DNA from: Chloroflexota bacterium | Lineage (GTDB): Bacteria; Chloroflexota; Dormibacteria; Dormibacterales; Dormibacteraceae | Reading direction: 5' to 3' | Assembly: GCA_005881025.1 (NCBI GenBank) | Contig: VBFO01000044.1 | Coordinates: forward strand, 29,716 to 81,360 | Length of the DNA stretch: 51,645 nucleotides | Shown: positions 23,870 through 31,785 of the stretch, piece after piece | Position numbering within the stretch: position 1 is the stretch's first letter | Layout of the letters: every line of letters starts with the position of its first letter | Program-made: the position numbers and the translations under genes | Notes under the pieces: model-generated | The model's input: the letters and a program-made list of their open reading frames with translations, nothing else | What the model was told of the DNA's origin: nothing | Database searches by the model: none

Positions 23870-24498
23870 TACCCCTCCTCTGGCTTGCTCGCGTGATCCT
23901 GGACGATTCGCGCCAGGATCGGACTTGGGTGAAAACCATTGCATGGATTCAGATCCTGTGGGCATGCGGAGATGGCCGCCACCAAGCCGTCCAGCAGCGC
24001 TCGCATCACGAACTTGTCGCCGGGCTTGCTGGTCGGAATCTCGTTCCCGAACGTGCGGTCCGCCCTTATGGGGGCGTTCTGAAAGATGTTGATCACGTCG
24101 GGGATCTGCCACTCCTCGTAACCCCAAGGCTTCAGCGCCTCGAGGAAGTTGCTGCGGCAGCTGCGATGGTCTTCGACGCCGTAATCGAGCCTGTAGCGGC
24201 GCGCGTCGCACATCGACGTGATCAGGTCGTGCATGCCGACGTCGTCTTGGATCACCTCGTAGATGTCTCGACGCCAGTTCGTCTGCAGGCGATCACCAAC
24301 GCCCAGGTTGAGCCGCAGTGTGGTCGAACGCGTATGCGTGGCCGACAGCCACTCCGTCCGGTTGTCCTCCCGGATCGAGATGAAGTCGGCGACCTGCTGC
24401 CCCTCAACGTCCACGATCTCGAGCAGAGCGCCCCTCGGCACGCGGAACGCCCGGCCGTGGCCTGCCGGCACCAGCACCTCTTCGATGAGCTTCATCAT
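23869..24498 (-). CDS. DUF1989 / urea-carboxylase-associated family protein, copy B
   Basis: 209 residues. DUF1989 blocks are LLEIVDVEGQQVADFISI, STTLRLNLGVGD, GMHDLITSMCDARRY, EDHRSCRSNFLEAL, and the C-terminal SACPQDLNPCNG with its paired cysteines. Family members occur as pairs beside urea or guanidine carboxylases; a pair is the known carboxyguanidine deiminase (CgdA/CgdB) of guanidine catabolism. No such carboxylase is in this window. Start: ATGs at 24498 and 24495; the first overlaps the previous stop as ATGA. Likely forms a hetero-oligomer with copy A. Confidence 0.88.
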   Translation of the reverse strand: MMKLIEEVLVPAGHGRAFRVPRGALLEIVDVEGQQVADFISIREDNRTEWLSATHTRSTTLRLNLGVGDRLQTNWRRDIYEVIQDDVGMHDLITSMCDARRYRLDYGVEDHRSCRSNFLEALKPWGYEEWQIPDVINIFQNAPIRADRTFGNEIPTSKPGDKFVMRALLDGLVAAISACPQDLNPCNGFHPSPILARIVQDHASKPEEG

Positions 24499-25151
24499 TC
24501 GGCTTCGAAAACCTCGACCCGAAGCGGTGTGCACTTGAAGGCGTTGCACGGAACCATCACATCCAGCGGACAGTTGGAAAGCCCGACCAGAACGTCCATC
24601 TCGGCCCGCATCTCGACGTAGTCGCCGGGCTCGTTGACCGGCTCCTTGATCCACCACCGTCCGGCGGCGCAGTCATGGACGAAGTTCATGTTCAGGTCGA
24701 ATGTGTCCGGCAGATCTTCTGACGCGATGCCGTATTGCGCCACGGCCTTGGCGATGATCTCCTGGCACCCATCCCGCGGTCCAAACCCGTTCGATTCATA
24801 GAGGTAGCGGTTGCACATGCGGTGATGCGTGTCGTGGACACCCTTGATCCGGGCCGTCTCCTTCACGATCGTCATCAGCGGCCGGCAAAGCGTCGACATC
24901 AGCGTGTCGCCTTCGGTCAGATGGTCGCGAGGGATGTAGTCGCCCTGGACCTTCATCGGGTAGCGGGTGCGTGAATAGGACGTCGAGAGCTTTTCGCGGA
25001 GGTTGCCCATGTTGAACACCGCCACGTCGCACACCTGCTTGCCCTCGATGTCGGTGATGCGGATGTGCTGTCCATGCGTGAGCTCCACTGCCCTGCCCGA
25101 CTTTGGCGGCATGACCTCATCCAGCAGCTTCTTCTTGTGCGCGATCCCCAT
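24495..25151 (-). CDS. DUF1989 / urea-carboxylase-associated family protein, copy A
   Basis: 218 residues from the ATG at 25151, chosen because GAGGAGG (forward cctcctc, 25157-25163) lies six bases upstream; the frame extends to 25175 but that start lacks a site. Blocks: IRITDIEGKQVCDVAVFN, VHDTHHRMCNRYLYE (probable metal-binding His/Cys), FDLNMNFVHDC and SNCPLDVMVPCNAF. It is clearly paralogous to copy B but diverged, as expected for two non-identical subunits. Directly downstream of the LivF ATPase, so the imported compound is the likely substrate. Confidence 0.88.
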   Translation of the reverse strand: MGIAHKKKLLDEVMPPKSGRAVELTHGQHIRITDIEGKQVCDVAVFNMGNLREKLSTSYSRTRYPMKVQGDYIPRDHLTEGDTLMSTLCRPLMTIVKETARIKGVHDTHHRMCNRYLYESNGFGPRDGCQEIIAKAVAQYGIASEDLPDTFDLNMNFVHDCAAGRWWIKEPVNEPGDYVEMRAEMDVLVGLSNCPLDVMVPCNAFKCTPLRVEVFEAE

Positions 25152-25171
25152 TGATTCCTCCTCGTAACGGA

Positions 25172-25951
25172 TCACGAGGCTTTAGGCACCTCGCCATCAC
25201 CGGTGCTGCGGCCCAGGAATACCTCGGCCAGATCCTTGCGGGCAAGCAGATCTCCGGCGGCCGATGAGATCCTGATCACGCCGCCCGCCATCACATACGC
25301 CCAGTCGGAGATGGCAAGCGCCGCCTGCGCCTTCTGCTCCACGATCAGCACCGCCGCGCCAGACTCGCCCAGCCGGCTCACGTGCTCTTCGAGCACGACA
25401 CGCGAGAGGTCGGCGCTGAGGTTCGAGGTCGGCTCGTCGAGCACCAGCAGACTAGGCTCCAGCATCAGGACGCGAGCCATCGCCAGCATCTTTCGTTCGC
25501 CTCCGCTCAGCTTGCTTGCGGTGCGATTCAACATTCGTTTCAGCGCGGGGAAGACTTCCATGACCTTTTCGGTGCGCTCCCCAATTTCGTTCCGCTTCAG
25601 CAGGTATCCACCCATGGCGAGGTTATCCGCCACTGTCAGCGTGTCGAAGACATCGTTCACCTGGGGCACGTATCCAAGTCCCCGCCGCGCGAGGTGATTG
25701 GCCCGCATGTTGGTGACGTCCTCGCCTGCCAGCCGCACCTTGCCGGCAAGCGCCGGGATCATGCCCGCCACCGCCTTCAGGAATGTGCTCTTCCCCGCTC
25801 CATTCGGGCCGACGATGGTGACGATCTCGCCCAGCCCGGCGCGTGCGGAGGCCTCGTGAACGATCGGCGCGCCACCATATCCGGCGCTCAGGCCATCCAC
25901 CAGGAGGTGCGGCATGGGCCGACCGGCCTCGTCAGCCGATGAGGTAGGCAT
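25172..25951 (-). CDS. Branched-chain-amino-acid-type ABC transporter ATPase (LivF-like)
   Basis: 259 residues. Walker A GPNGAGKSTFLKAVAG, signature KLSGGERKMLAMARVLM, Walker B SLLVLDEPTSNLSADL. The LivF subtype shows in the MRANHLARRGLGYVPQ and LTVADNLAMGGYL regions. The start at 25951 is supported by AGGAGG six bases upstream; it overlaps the LivG gene by 20 bases. A shorter start at 25915 is possible. Energises import together with LivG. Confidence 0.92.
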   Translation of the reverse strand: MPTSSADEAGRPMPHLLVDGLSAGYGGAPIVHEASARAGLGEIVTIVGPNGAGKSTFLKAVAGMIPALAGKVRLAGEDVTNMRANHLARRGLGYVPQVNDVFDTLTVADNLAMGGYLLKRNEIGERTEKVMEVFPALKRMLNRTASKLSGGERKMLAMARVLMLEPSLLVLDEPTSNLSADLSRVVLEEHVSRLGESGAAVLIVEQKAQAALAISDWAYVMAGGVIRISSAAGDLLARKDLAEVFLGRSTGDGEVPKAS

Positions 25952-26702
25952 CGAGAACCTCCTGACGGGTCCTGACATCGGCCATCGCACCTTCCGCGAT
26001 GACCCTGCCCTGTGCCATCACCACGACGGGGTCGCAAACGCGCTCCACGACCGACAGCTCGTGCTCAACCATGACCATCGACAAGCCCTCATCGCGCAGG
26101 TCCATGAGGTAGCGCTCGATCTCGCGGGCCAATGTCGGATTCACGCCCGCGAACGGCTCGTCGAGCAGCAGCATCTTCGGCCTGGCCATCAGCGCGCGCA
26201 TGATCTCGAGCAGGCGCTTCTGTCCTCCGCTCAGGTTGCCCGCCAGCTCGTCCTCCTTGGGCGCCATCGAGAACCGGTCGAGCACAGCGCGCGCCTGGCC
26301 GACCAGAACGTCTTCGCCGGCGCCCCAGTAAAGGCGGCCGAGCTCGGCTCCCCACAGCGATTCCCCCCGCTGCGCCGGGGCGGCCACGAGCAGGTTCTCG
26401 AGCACTGTCAGCCGTGCGAACTCGGCTGACAGTTGAAAGGTCCGGACCATGCCGCGCCGCGCGATCCGGTGCGGGGGCAGGCCCGTCACGTCAGCACCGT
26501 CGTACTCGATCCTTCCCGCGGAAGGCTTGATCGCGCCCGCGACGACCCCCATCAGCGTGGACTTGCCGGCGCCGTTCGGTCCGATCAGTCCCGTGATGCG
26601 ACCTCGGAGCGCGGTGAAGGTCGCGCCGTCCACCGCCCTGACACCGCCAAAGTCGCGACGCACGTCGCTCACGGTCAGGAGGGGATCTGGCGTCGCGGCC
26701 AC
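25932..26702 (-). CDS. Branched-chain-amino-acid-type ABC transporter ATPase (LivG-like)
   Basis: 256 residues from the GTG at 26702, directly after the LivM stop. Walker A GPNGAGKSTLMGVVAG, signature NLSGGQKRLLEIMRALM, Walker B KMLLLDEPFAGVNPTLA. The Gly-Pro pattern of DEPFAGVNP and the C-terminal VMAQGRVIAEG, then VRTRQEVLDAYLIG, are typical of LivG. Second ATPase of the five-gene importer. Confidence 0.93.
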   Translation of the reverse strand: MAATPDPLLTVSDVRRDFGGVRAVDGATFTALRGRITGLIGPNGAGKSTLMGVVAGAIKPSAGRIEYDGADVTGLPPHRIARRGMVRTFQLSAEFARLTVLENLLVAAPAQRGESLWGAELGRLYWGAGEDVLVGQARAVLDRFSMAPKEDELAGNLSGGQKRLLEIMRALMARPKMLLLDEPFAGVNPTLAREIERYLMDLRDEGLSMVMVEHELSVVERVCDPVVVMAQGRVIAEGAMADVRTRQEVLDAYLIG

Positions 26703-27716
26703 CTATTCCCCCTTCCCGGCACTGGCGATGGCCGCTCGTGGCGTGAAGCGTCCCGGACGTTCGGGGAACAATCCCTGGGGCCGAAACCAAAGGAACACCA
26801 GGATCAACAGCCCGACCGCGACCCACTGCAGAGCATCAACCAGTCCGCTGAAGAGAACCACGTGGCGGCCGAACAGGTTGAAATCCTGCGGCAGGAACCG
26901 GGTCGCCTCGAGGAATCCAACCGGCACCAAGAGCGCGCCGACCACCGCGCCCCAGTTGTTCGCCGAGCCCCCGACGATGATCGCGGCCAGGAACACGAAC
27001 GTCTCGGGGTACAGCCAGGAACCCGGTGACCACGCCTGAATGAACTCGACGAAGACCGCGCCGCTGATGCCGGCGATCACACCGCCAACGACGAAGATCA
27101 GAAGCCGCAGGGCGGTGATGTTCTTGCCCAGCGCCGCCGCGGCGCGATCGTTGTCGCGCATCGCGCGCAGCGTGCGCCCAAGCGGCGAGTTGGTGATGCC
27201 GCGGACAAACAAGAAGGTGAGGGCGGTCAAAAGGCCGGCCCAGATCGCGTAGACCCACTGGTACTCGAGCGGCGGCAGGCCAAGCTGGTCGAACAGAGGC
27301 TGCGGGACGTTCGCAAGGCCGGCCGGCCCGTTGACGAGTCCCGTCGCGTTGGTGGCGGTGAGGGTCGCGATGAGAGAAAGCACCAGCATCACCATCGCCT
27401 GGTAGTCGCTTCGCAAACGCCGAAGGCTGATCAACCCGACTACCAGCGACAACACGCCCGAGGCCGCGCCCGCGGCAAGGATGGGCAGGGGAAACGGCCA
27501 GCTGGCCCCGAAGAGGTAGTGCTGGAAGTTGCCGGGGAAATCAGGACCCAGCGACACCACGGCAGCGGTGTAAGCGCCGACCGCGACGAAAACGATGTAG
27601 GCGAAGTTGATGATGCCGGCGACGCCGAATTGGAGATTCAGGCCGAGCACGCCCATGACATCGATGAACAGATAGATGAGCAGTGTCGAGAGGTAGAACT
27701 GCATGGCGTCGCTCAT
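26703..27716 (-). CDS. Branched-chain-amino-acid-type ABC permease (LivM-like)
   Basis: 337 residues, about nine to ten membrane segments. GVLGLNLQFGVAGIINFAY near the N-terminus and GRTLRAMRDNDRAAAALGKN (the ATPase-coupling loop, LivM type) identify the family. The C-terminal FRPQGLFPERP is also characteristic. ATG at 27716 overlaps the LivH stop by ATGA and has GAGGTGG upstream. An upstream extension of the frame overlaps LivH and is not used. Confidence 0.92.
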   Translation of the reverse strand: MSDAMQFYLSTLLIYLFIDVMGVLGLNLQFGVAGIINFAYIVFVAVGAYTAAVVSLGPDFPGNFQHYLFGASWPFPLPILAAGAASGVLSLVVGLISLRRLRSDYQAMVMLVLSLIATLTATNATGLVNGPAGLANVPQPLFDQLGLPPLEYQWVYAIWAGLLTALTFLFVRGITNSPLGRTLRAMRDNDRAAAALGKNITALRLLIFVVGGVIAGISGAVFVEFIQAWSPGSWLYPETFVFLAAIIVGGSANNWGAVVGALLVPVGFLEATRFLPQDFNLFGRHVVLFSGLVDALQWVAVGLLILVFLWFRPQGLFPERPGRFTPRAAIASAGKGE

Positions 27717-28600
27717 GCCGCCACCTCTTTGCCCGATGCGACCTCGGAGAGGATGCCTTGAGGCCGCACGAGCAGGACGACGATCAGGATCGCGAACGCC
27801 ACGACGTCCTTGTAGGAAGGGTTGATGACGGAGGCCGCGACCTCGCTCGCCAACCCGATCGTGACCGCGCCAAGCATCGCTCCGTAAGGCTGGCCGATGC
27901 CACCGAGCACAGCGGCGGCGATGATCGGGACCAGGAAGTTGGCGCCGGTGACCTCGCTGAAGGTCGCCGTGTTGAGCACCAGCACGACGCCGGCGATCCC
28001 GCACAGTGCGCCTGACAGCAACCATGCGACGTCGATCACGCGGTCGGTGGCGACGCCGCAGCTCCGGGCCAGGCCGGGATTGGTCGCGGTGGCCCGCATG
28101 GCCTTGCCGAGTCGGGTCCGCGTCGACAGCAGATGCACAGACACCATCGCCACCACCGCGATGCCCATGATCGCGAGCTGGCTCCCGGTGAGGATCATGC
28201 CCGCGAACGTGTACGAAGCGCTTGCCGAAACCTCGTAGCTGAAGAACGTGGGCCTGAACACCGCCAGCAGGACGTTCTGGATGATCAGGCTCATCGCGAT
28301 CGTCACGATGATCATCCCGAAGAGCCTCGTTCCCCTTCGCACGAACTGGAAGTACACGAACCTGTTGAGGAGCATCGAGAAGACTGCCCCGAACAGGGCT
28401 GCCATCAACAGCGAAAGCCAGATGTCGACCCCTGCGTGATTGGCGATGTAAGCCGCGAACGCGGACGCGGTCATGACGTCGCCGTAAGCGAGATTCAGGA
28501 TGTTCGTGACGCTGAACTGCAGCGTGAAACCAACCGCGGCGATGGCGAGGATCGAGGCTGTGATGAGCCCGAACCCGATCGCCGGTACCAGCTGGCTCAT
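27713..28600 (-). CDS. Branched-chain-amino-acid-type ABC permease (LivH-like)
   Basis: 295 residues, about eight membrane segments. GFTLQFSVTNILNLAYGDVM at the N-terminus and GKAMRATATNPGLARSCGVA (coupling loop) match LivH. The C-terminus LLVRPQGIL is typical. Partner of LivM in the membrane channel. Starts 42 bases after the binding-protein gene stop. Liv-type importers also carry urea, amides and aromatic acids, so the name does not fix the ligand. Confidence 0.93.
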   Translation of the reverse strand: MSQLVPAIGFGLITASILAIAAVGFTLQFSVTNILNLAYGDVMTASAFAAYIANHAGVDIWLSLLMAALFGAVFSMLLNRFVYFQFVRRGTRLFGMIIVTIAMSLIIQNVLLAVFRPTFFSYEVSASASYTFAGMILTGSQLAIMGIAVVAMVSVHLLSTRTRLGKAMRATATNPGLARSCGVATDRVIDVAWLLSGALCGIAGVVLVLNTATFSEVTGANFLVPIIAAAVLGGIGQPYGAMLGAVTIGLASEVAASVINPSYKDVVAFAILIVVLLVRPQGILSEVASGKEVAA

Positions 28601-28642
28601 GCTCGAGCTCGGCGCCGGGGACCGTGGTGCAGGGTCGTCAGG

Positions 28643-29971
28643 CTAGGCGTACTTTGCGATGTCGGCGGCGCTGACGATGTCGAGCTGCGGGTTCGAGCCA
28701 TCGGTAGCGTATCCGGCGACCTGAAAGGCGCCGGACGAGTTGTGGTACTTGTCGAGCACGATCGGACCACCAGCTCCCACGTAGTGGATCTTCTTGCCCG
28801 CAGCAAGCGCGTCCTTGCCCTCCTGGTATGAGTGAACCTCGGTGGCTCCGGGTGAGTCGGCGACCACGTTTGCGATCTGTTGATTGAAGAAACTGGGGTC
28901 GGGCGTGTTGGCCATGATCATGGCCAGGGCCATGGTCACTATCGCGTCATAGTCGGTCTGCGTATATGGATCCTGTGCCCACTGGTCGGGCTGCGGGATC
29001 TCCGAGGCGGAAGCCAGCAGCTCGGTGTTGAAAACCTTCCATGCCGGTCCCTGTGATGGAGCGTACGGCTGGGCCGCGGCGTAGATCTGAGCCAGGTTGG
29101 CCTTGCCGATTGCACCGCCCACCGCCTTGATCCAGGCCGGCTGAATTGTCGGTTCGGTGCCGATGACGGGGATCAGGCCGTGCAGCTGCTGCAGCTGGCT
29201 CAGGTAGGCGGCGTCGGTCTGCGGGTCGGCCTCGGTGAAGATCACATCCGGGTTGGCCGCGACGGCAGCCTGAACCTCGCTGCGATACGAGCTCTGGTCG
29301 AGGGCCAGCGACTGGTTCAGCACGATCTGCCCACCCAGCTTCTTGAACGTGCTGACCAACGTCGGCACATTGCTCTGCGAGCTGAGGTCGCTGCCGAAAA
29401 CCGCCGCTCCCCTCCGGTAGCCCTTCCGGTAGGCGTAGATCGCCATCGCGATGCCGGCGGCATCGTCGGGCGGAGTGAGGCGCCAGAAGTAATCGTTGCT
29501 GTTCTTGTCGAAGGCGGCCTGTCCGGTGTCGGCGAACATCGGGATGTGCGCCCGGTTGATGATCGGCACCGTCGCCTGGGCCTCGTCTGAGCTCGGCCCG
29601 TTCATGCCCACGAGGTTGGAGGTGGTGGCGATCATCTTCTGTGCGGCGGGCACCGCGTCAGCCGGATCGCCGCGGGTGTCGACGGTGATGCATTGAACCT
29701 GGTGCCCGAGCACCCCGCCCGCTTTGTTTATGAGGTGGGCGGCAACTATGCAGCCCGCCTGCATCTCCGGCCCGAAGCTGGCGTCAGGACCGGTGAATGG
29801 GTTGAAGCTGGCGAAGGTGAGCGTGCCGGTGTACGTCTTCGGCGTCGCGGATTGCGTGGTCGAGCCGCAGGCGGCCACCGTCACCACGAATGCCACCGCC
29901 ACTGCGACTCGCCCGTTCAAAGGCGCGAGCCACCAAGTCCCTTGAGCCCGATGCGGTAATTTGTCCGACAA
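28643..29971 (-). CDS. Liv-type ABC transporter substrate-binding lipoprotein
   Basis: Up to 442 residues from a TTG at 29971. A hydrophobic signal (GRVAVAVAFVVTVAAC) ends in a lipobox Cys followed by GSTT, so it is a lipid-anchored periplasmic-type binding protein. The mature part (GTLTFASFNPFTGPDASFGP, TSNLVGMNGPSSDEAQATVP, RGAAVFGSDLSSQ) is the periplasmic-binding-protein type I fold used by LivK/UrtA/AmiC relatives. The start is uncertain: the promoter found upstream would put the transcript start about eight bases before this TTG, so either the mRNA is nearly leaderless or the true start is the in-frame TTG at 29920. First gene of the operon that continues through LivHMGF, both DUF1989 genes and the SDR. 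Confidence 0.88.
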   Translation of the reverse strand: MSDKLPHRAQGTWWLAPLNGRVAVAVAFVVTVAACGSTTQSATPKTYTGTLTFASFNPFTGPDASFGPEMQAGCIVAAHLINKAGGVLGHQVQCITVDTRGDPADAVPAAQKMIATTSNLVGMNGPSSDEAQATVPIINRAHIPMFADTGQAAFDKNSNDYFWRLTPPDDAAGIAMAIYAYRKGYRRGAAVFGSDLSSQSNVPTLVSTFKKLGGQIVLNQSLALDQSSYRSEVQAAVAANPDVIFTEADPQTDAAYLSQLQQLHGLIPVIGTEPTIQPAWIKAVGGAIGKANLAQIYAAAQPYAPSQGPAWKVFNTELLASASEIPQPDQWAQDPYTQTDYDAIVTMALAMIMANTPDPSFFNQQIANVVADSPGATEVHSYQEGKDALAAGKKIHYVGAGGPIVLDKYHNSSGAFQVAGYATDGSNPQLDIVSAADIAKYA

Positions 29972-29987
29972 TTGCGAACGTTCGGAC
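29963..29987. promoter_or_regulatory. Nested inverted repeat at the transcription start, probable operator
   Basis: GTCCGA (29963-29968) and TCGGAC (29982-29987) are inverted repeats with 13 bases between them. The perfect 10-base palindrome CGAACGTTCG (29975-29984) overlaps the right arm. The position over the predicted start of transcription fits a repressor site. The cognate regulator is not obvious in the window. Confidence 0.45.
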
Positions 29988-30014
29988 TATAAGCGCGGCC
30001 CGTAATGGTGTCAA
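29986..30014 (-). promoter_or_regulatory. Sigma-70-type promoter of the Liv/DUF1989 operon
   Basis: Read on the minus strand, TTGACA (30009-30014) and TATAGT (29986-29991) are separated by exactly 17 bases. That is a perfect -35 and a 5/6 -10 box. The expected transcription start is near 29979, inside the CGAACGTTCG palindrome, directly before the binding-protein gene. Confidence 0.7.
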
Positions 30015-30047
30015 GGAACGCCTTGCCGGCCGTAGGGGAGGCGTCCA

Positions 30048-30442
30048 GTGTCGACGATCCGAAGGCTGCGGATCCCTGATCACCTGCCCGAGCCCATCAG
30101 CCACTGCACCGATGCGGTCGTGGCGGACGGCCGGATCTGGATCTCGGGAATGCTCGCCCTCGACAAAGAGGGGACCCTGGTCGGTGGTGACGACGTCGTG
30201 GCGCAAGCAGAGCGCGTTCACGAGAACATCAAAGCAGCGCTCGACAAGGGGGCGCGGGTTTTGAGGACGTGGTCAAGGTGACCGTCTACTTGCGCCGGAT
30301 CGGAGATCGGGCAGCGGTCAACGAGGTGCGGAAGAAATTCTTCGGCCAACGCCGGCCCACCAGCACGCTCGTGGAGATCTCGGGCCTTGTGATCCCGGAG
30401 GCGCTGATCAAGATCGACGCGGTGGCGCGCCGGCCGAGCTAG
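30048..30442 (+). pseudogene. RidA (YjgF/UK114) family protein with a one-base frameshift
   Basis: Translation from the GTG at 30048 (preceded by GGGGAGG) gives a good RidA N-terminus (HCTDAVVADGRIWISGML, then VVAQAERVHENIKAALDKGA) but runs into a stop near 30281. Moving to the next frame after the run of five Gs at 30248-30252 restores the family sequence AGFEDVVKVTVYLRR, and then the end including LVEISGLVIPEALIKID, with its stop at 30440-30442. One extra G would heal the gene to about 131 residues. RidA proteins hydrolyse reactive enamines/imines made by amino-acid and amine enzymes. This is either a homopolymer sequencing error, a recent mutation or, less likely, programmed slippage. Confidence 0.8.
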
Positions 30443-31689
30443 GCGGTGTGGGGCCTGTGCGCCTCTCTAAAACCGCCACGCAATCGGTAGATGGCGTGCT
30501 CGATCAGCCTGCGCCTCGGTGTCCGCCAGCAGCGCAACGAGTGATGCGACTCGTGCATCAAGCACAGGTTGCACGAGGTGCAGGCAACCGGTCCTCGGCG
30601 ACCGGCGGCGAGTCTGACCACAAGGTCGGGCTCGCGGATGAATGGGCGCGCCATGGCGATGAAGTCCGCGTCGCCGCGCCCGAGAATCGATTCCATGGTC
30701 GCCGGAAGCCGCATCCCCCCGACCAGGATGATCGGCACCGTCACCTGCTTGCGAAGCTCACGAGCCAGGCCAAGAAAGTAGGCCTCCGGGCGCGCAGGCG
30801 ACAGGAGCCGGTGCAGCAACAGATCCCGCAGGGCGCGACTCGGACCGACCGCGACATATTCTTTGGCCGAGTCGCTCGGAAGGCTCATCGCGTTGCATGA
30901 AACCTCAAACGCGTCAGCGCCGGCGGCGGCCAGCACAGCACCTCGCCGCACGCCTTCGGACAGCTGCATCCCTCCCTCGATCGCATCCTGGAGCCCGAGC
31001 TTGACGGTGACGGCCATGCTCGCGGGCACTTCGCGGCGCACCGCCTTCAGGACCTCTACGAGGAGCCTGTCCCGGGCCTCGGGCGTGCCGCCCCAGGCAT
31101 CAGCCCGATGGTTGGTCACGGGAGACGAGAACTCGCTGATCAGGTAGCCGTTTGCCGCGTGGATGTGCACCCCGTCGAAGCCCGCCTGCACAGCGCGCCG
31201 GGCGCCACCGGCAAAGGCCTCGATCGCCTCCACTATCTCGGGTTCACCCGCCGCCTCCACCATGCGGCCGGTCAAAGCGTTGGGGATCGGCGACGGCGCC
31301 AGCGGACGGTTGTCGGGAACCCTCGACTGGCTGCCTGCGTGCGCGATCTGCGCGAACACCTTGCCGCCGTGCCGGTGCACGGCGCCCGTCAGCCGGGTGA
31401 GCCCGGCCACCATCGAGTCGGAGTGGATCCCGACCTGGCGCGAAGCGTAGCGGCCGCGCGGATGGCAGAACATGTGGCCGCTCAGGATCAGGCCGACCCT
31501 GTTCCTGGCCAGCTCCGCGTAGATCGCAACCAGCTGGTCGGTGATCTCACCGCCTTCGCCCGCGGCCGTCTCGGAGGTGCCGGCACGCACGATCCGATTG
31601 GCGATCTCTACCGGGCCGATCCGACCCGGCCGCCACAGCCCACCCGCTTCGAGATTTGATATGGCTGAAACGTTAGCGACCCGGCTCAC
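30439..31689 (-). CDS. Old-yellow-enzyme-type NADH:flavin oxidoreductase with Fe-S cysteines
   Basis: 416 residues. FMN-barrel features: RIGPVEIANRIVRAGTSE at the start, AGFDGVHIHAANGYLISEF (catalytic HxxN region), VPIILVGGMRLP and DFIAMARPFIREP. The tail has CTSCNLCLMHE with another Cys nine residues later, like the [4Fe-4S] site of 2,4-dienoyl-CoA reductase/trimethylamine-dehydrogenase relatives. The protein ends soon after, so the second flavin domain of FadH is absent. GTG at 31689; its stop shares CTAG (30439-30442) with the RidA stop. Substrate unknown; probably an electron-poor C=C or an amine. Confidence 0.88.
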   Translation of the reverse strand: MSRVANVSAISNLEAGGLWRPGRIGPVEIANRIVRAGTSETAAGEGGEITDQLVAIYAELARNRVGLILSGHMFCHPRGRYASRQVGIHSDSMVAGLTRLTGAVHRHGGKVFAQIAHAGSQSRVPDNRPLAPSPIPNALTGRMVEAAGEPEIVEAIEAFAGGARRAVQAGFDGVHIHAANGYLISEFSSPVTNHRADAWGGTPEARDRLLVEVLKAVRREVPASMAVTVKLGLQDAIEGGMQLSEGVRRGAVLAAAGADAFEVSCNAMSLPSDSAKEYVAVGPSRALRDLLLHRLLSPARPEAYFLGLARELRKQVTVPIILVGGMRLPATMESILGRGDADFIAMARPFIREPDLVVRLAAGRRGPVACTSCNLCLMHESHHSLRCWRTPRRRLIEHAIYRLRGGFREAHRPHTA

Positions 31690-31705
31690 TGCATCAGCCT
31701 CGAGC

Positions 31706-31735
31706 TTTACAGCCTCACTGAAGCGTGCATAAAAT
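31706..31735 (+). promoter_or_regulatory. Candidate promoter of the BMP transporter operon
   Basis: TTTACA (31706-31711) and TAAAAT (31730-31735) are 18 bases apart, in the 96-base gap between the divergent flavin oxidoreductase and the binding-protein gene. The predicted transcript would start near 31742, leaving a leader of about 45 bases with GGAGGGAGG. Confidence 0.5.
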
Positions 31736-31785
31736 CACGAACGGCACCCGCTTTGGGGTGCGCGTTTGGAGGGAGGCTTTCGAGC

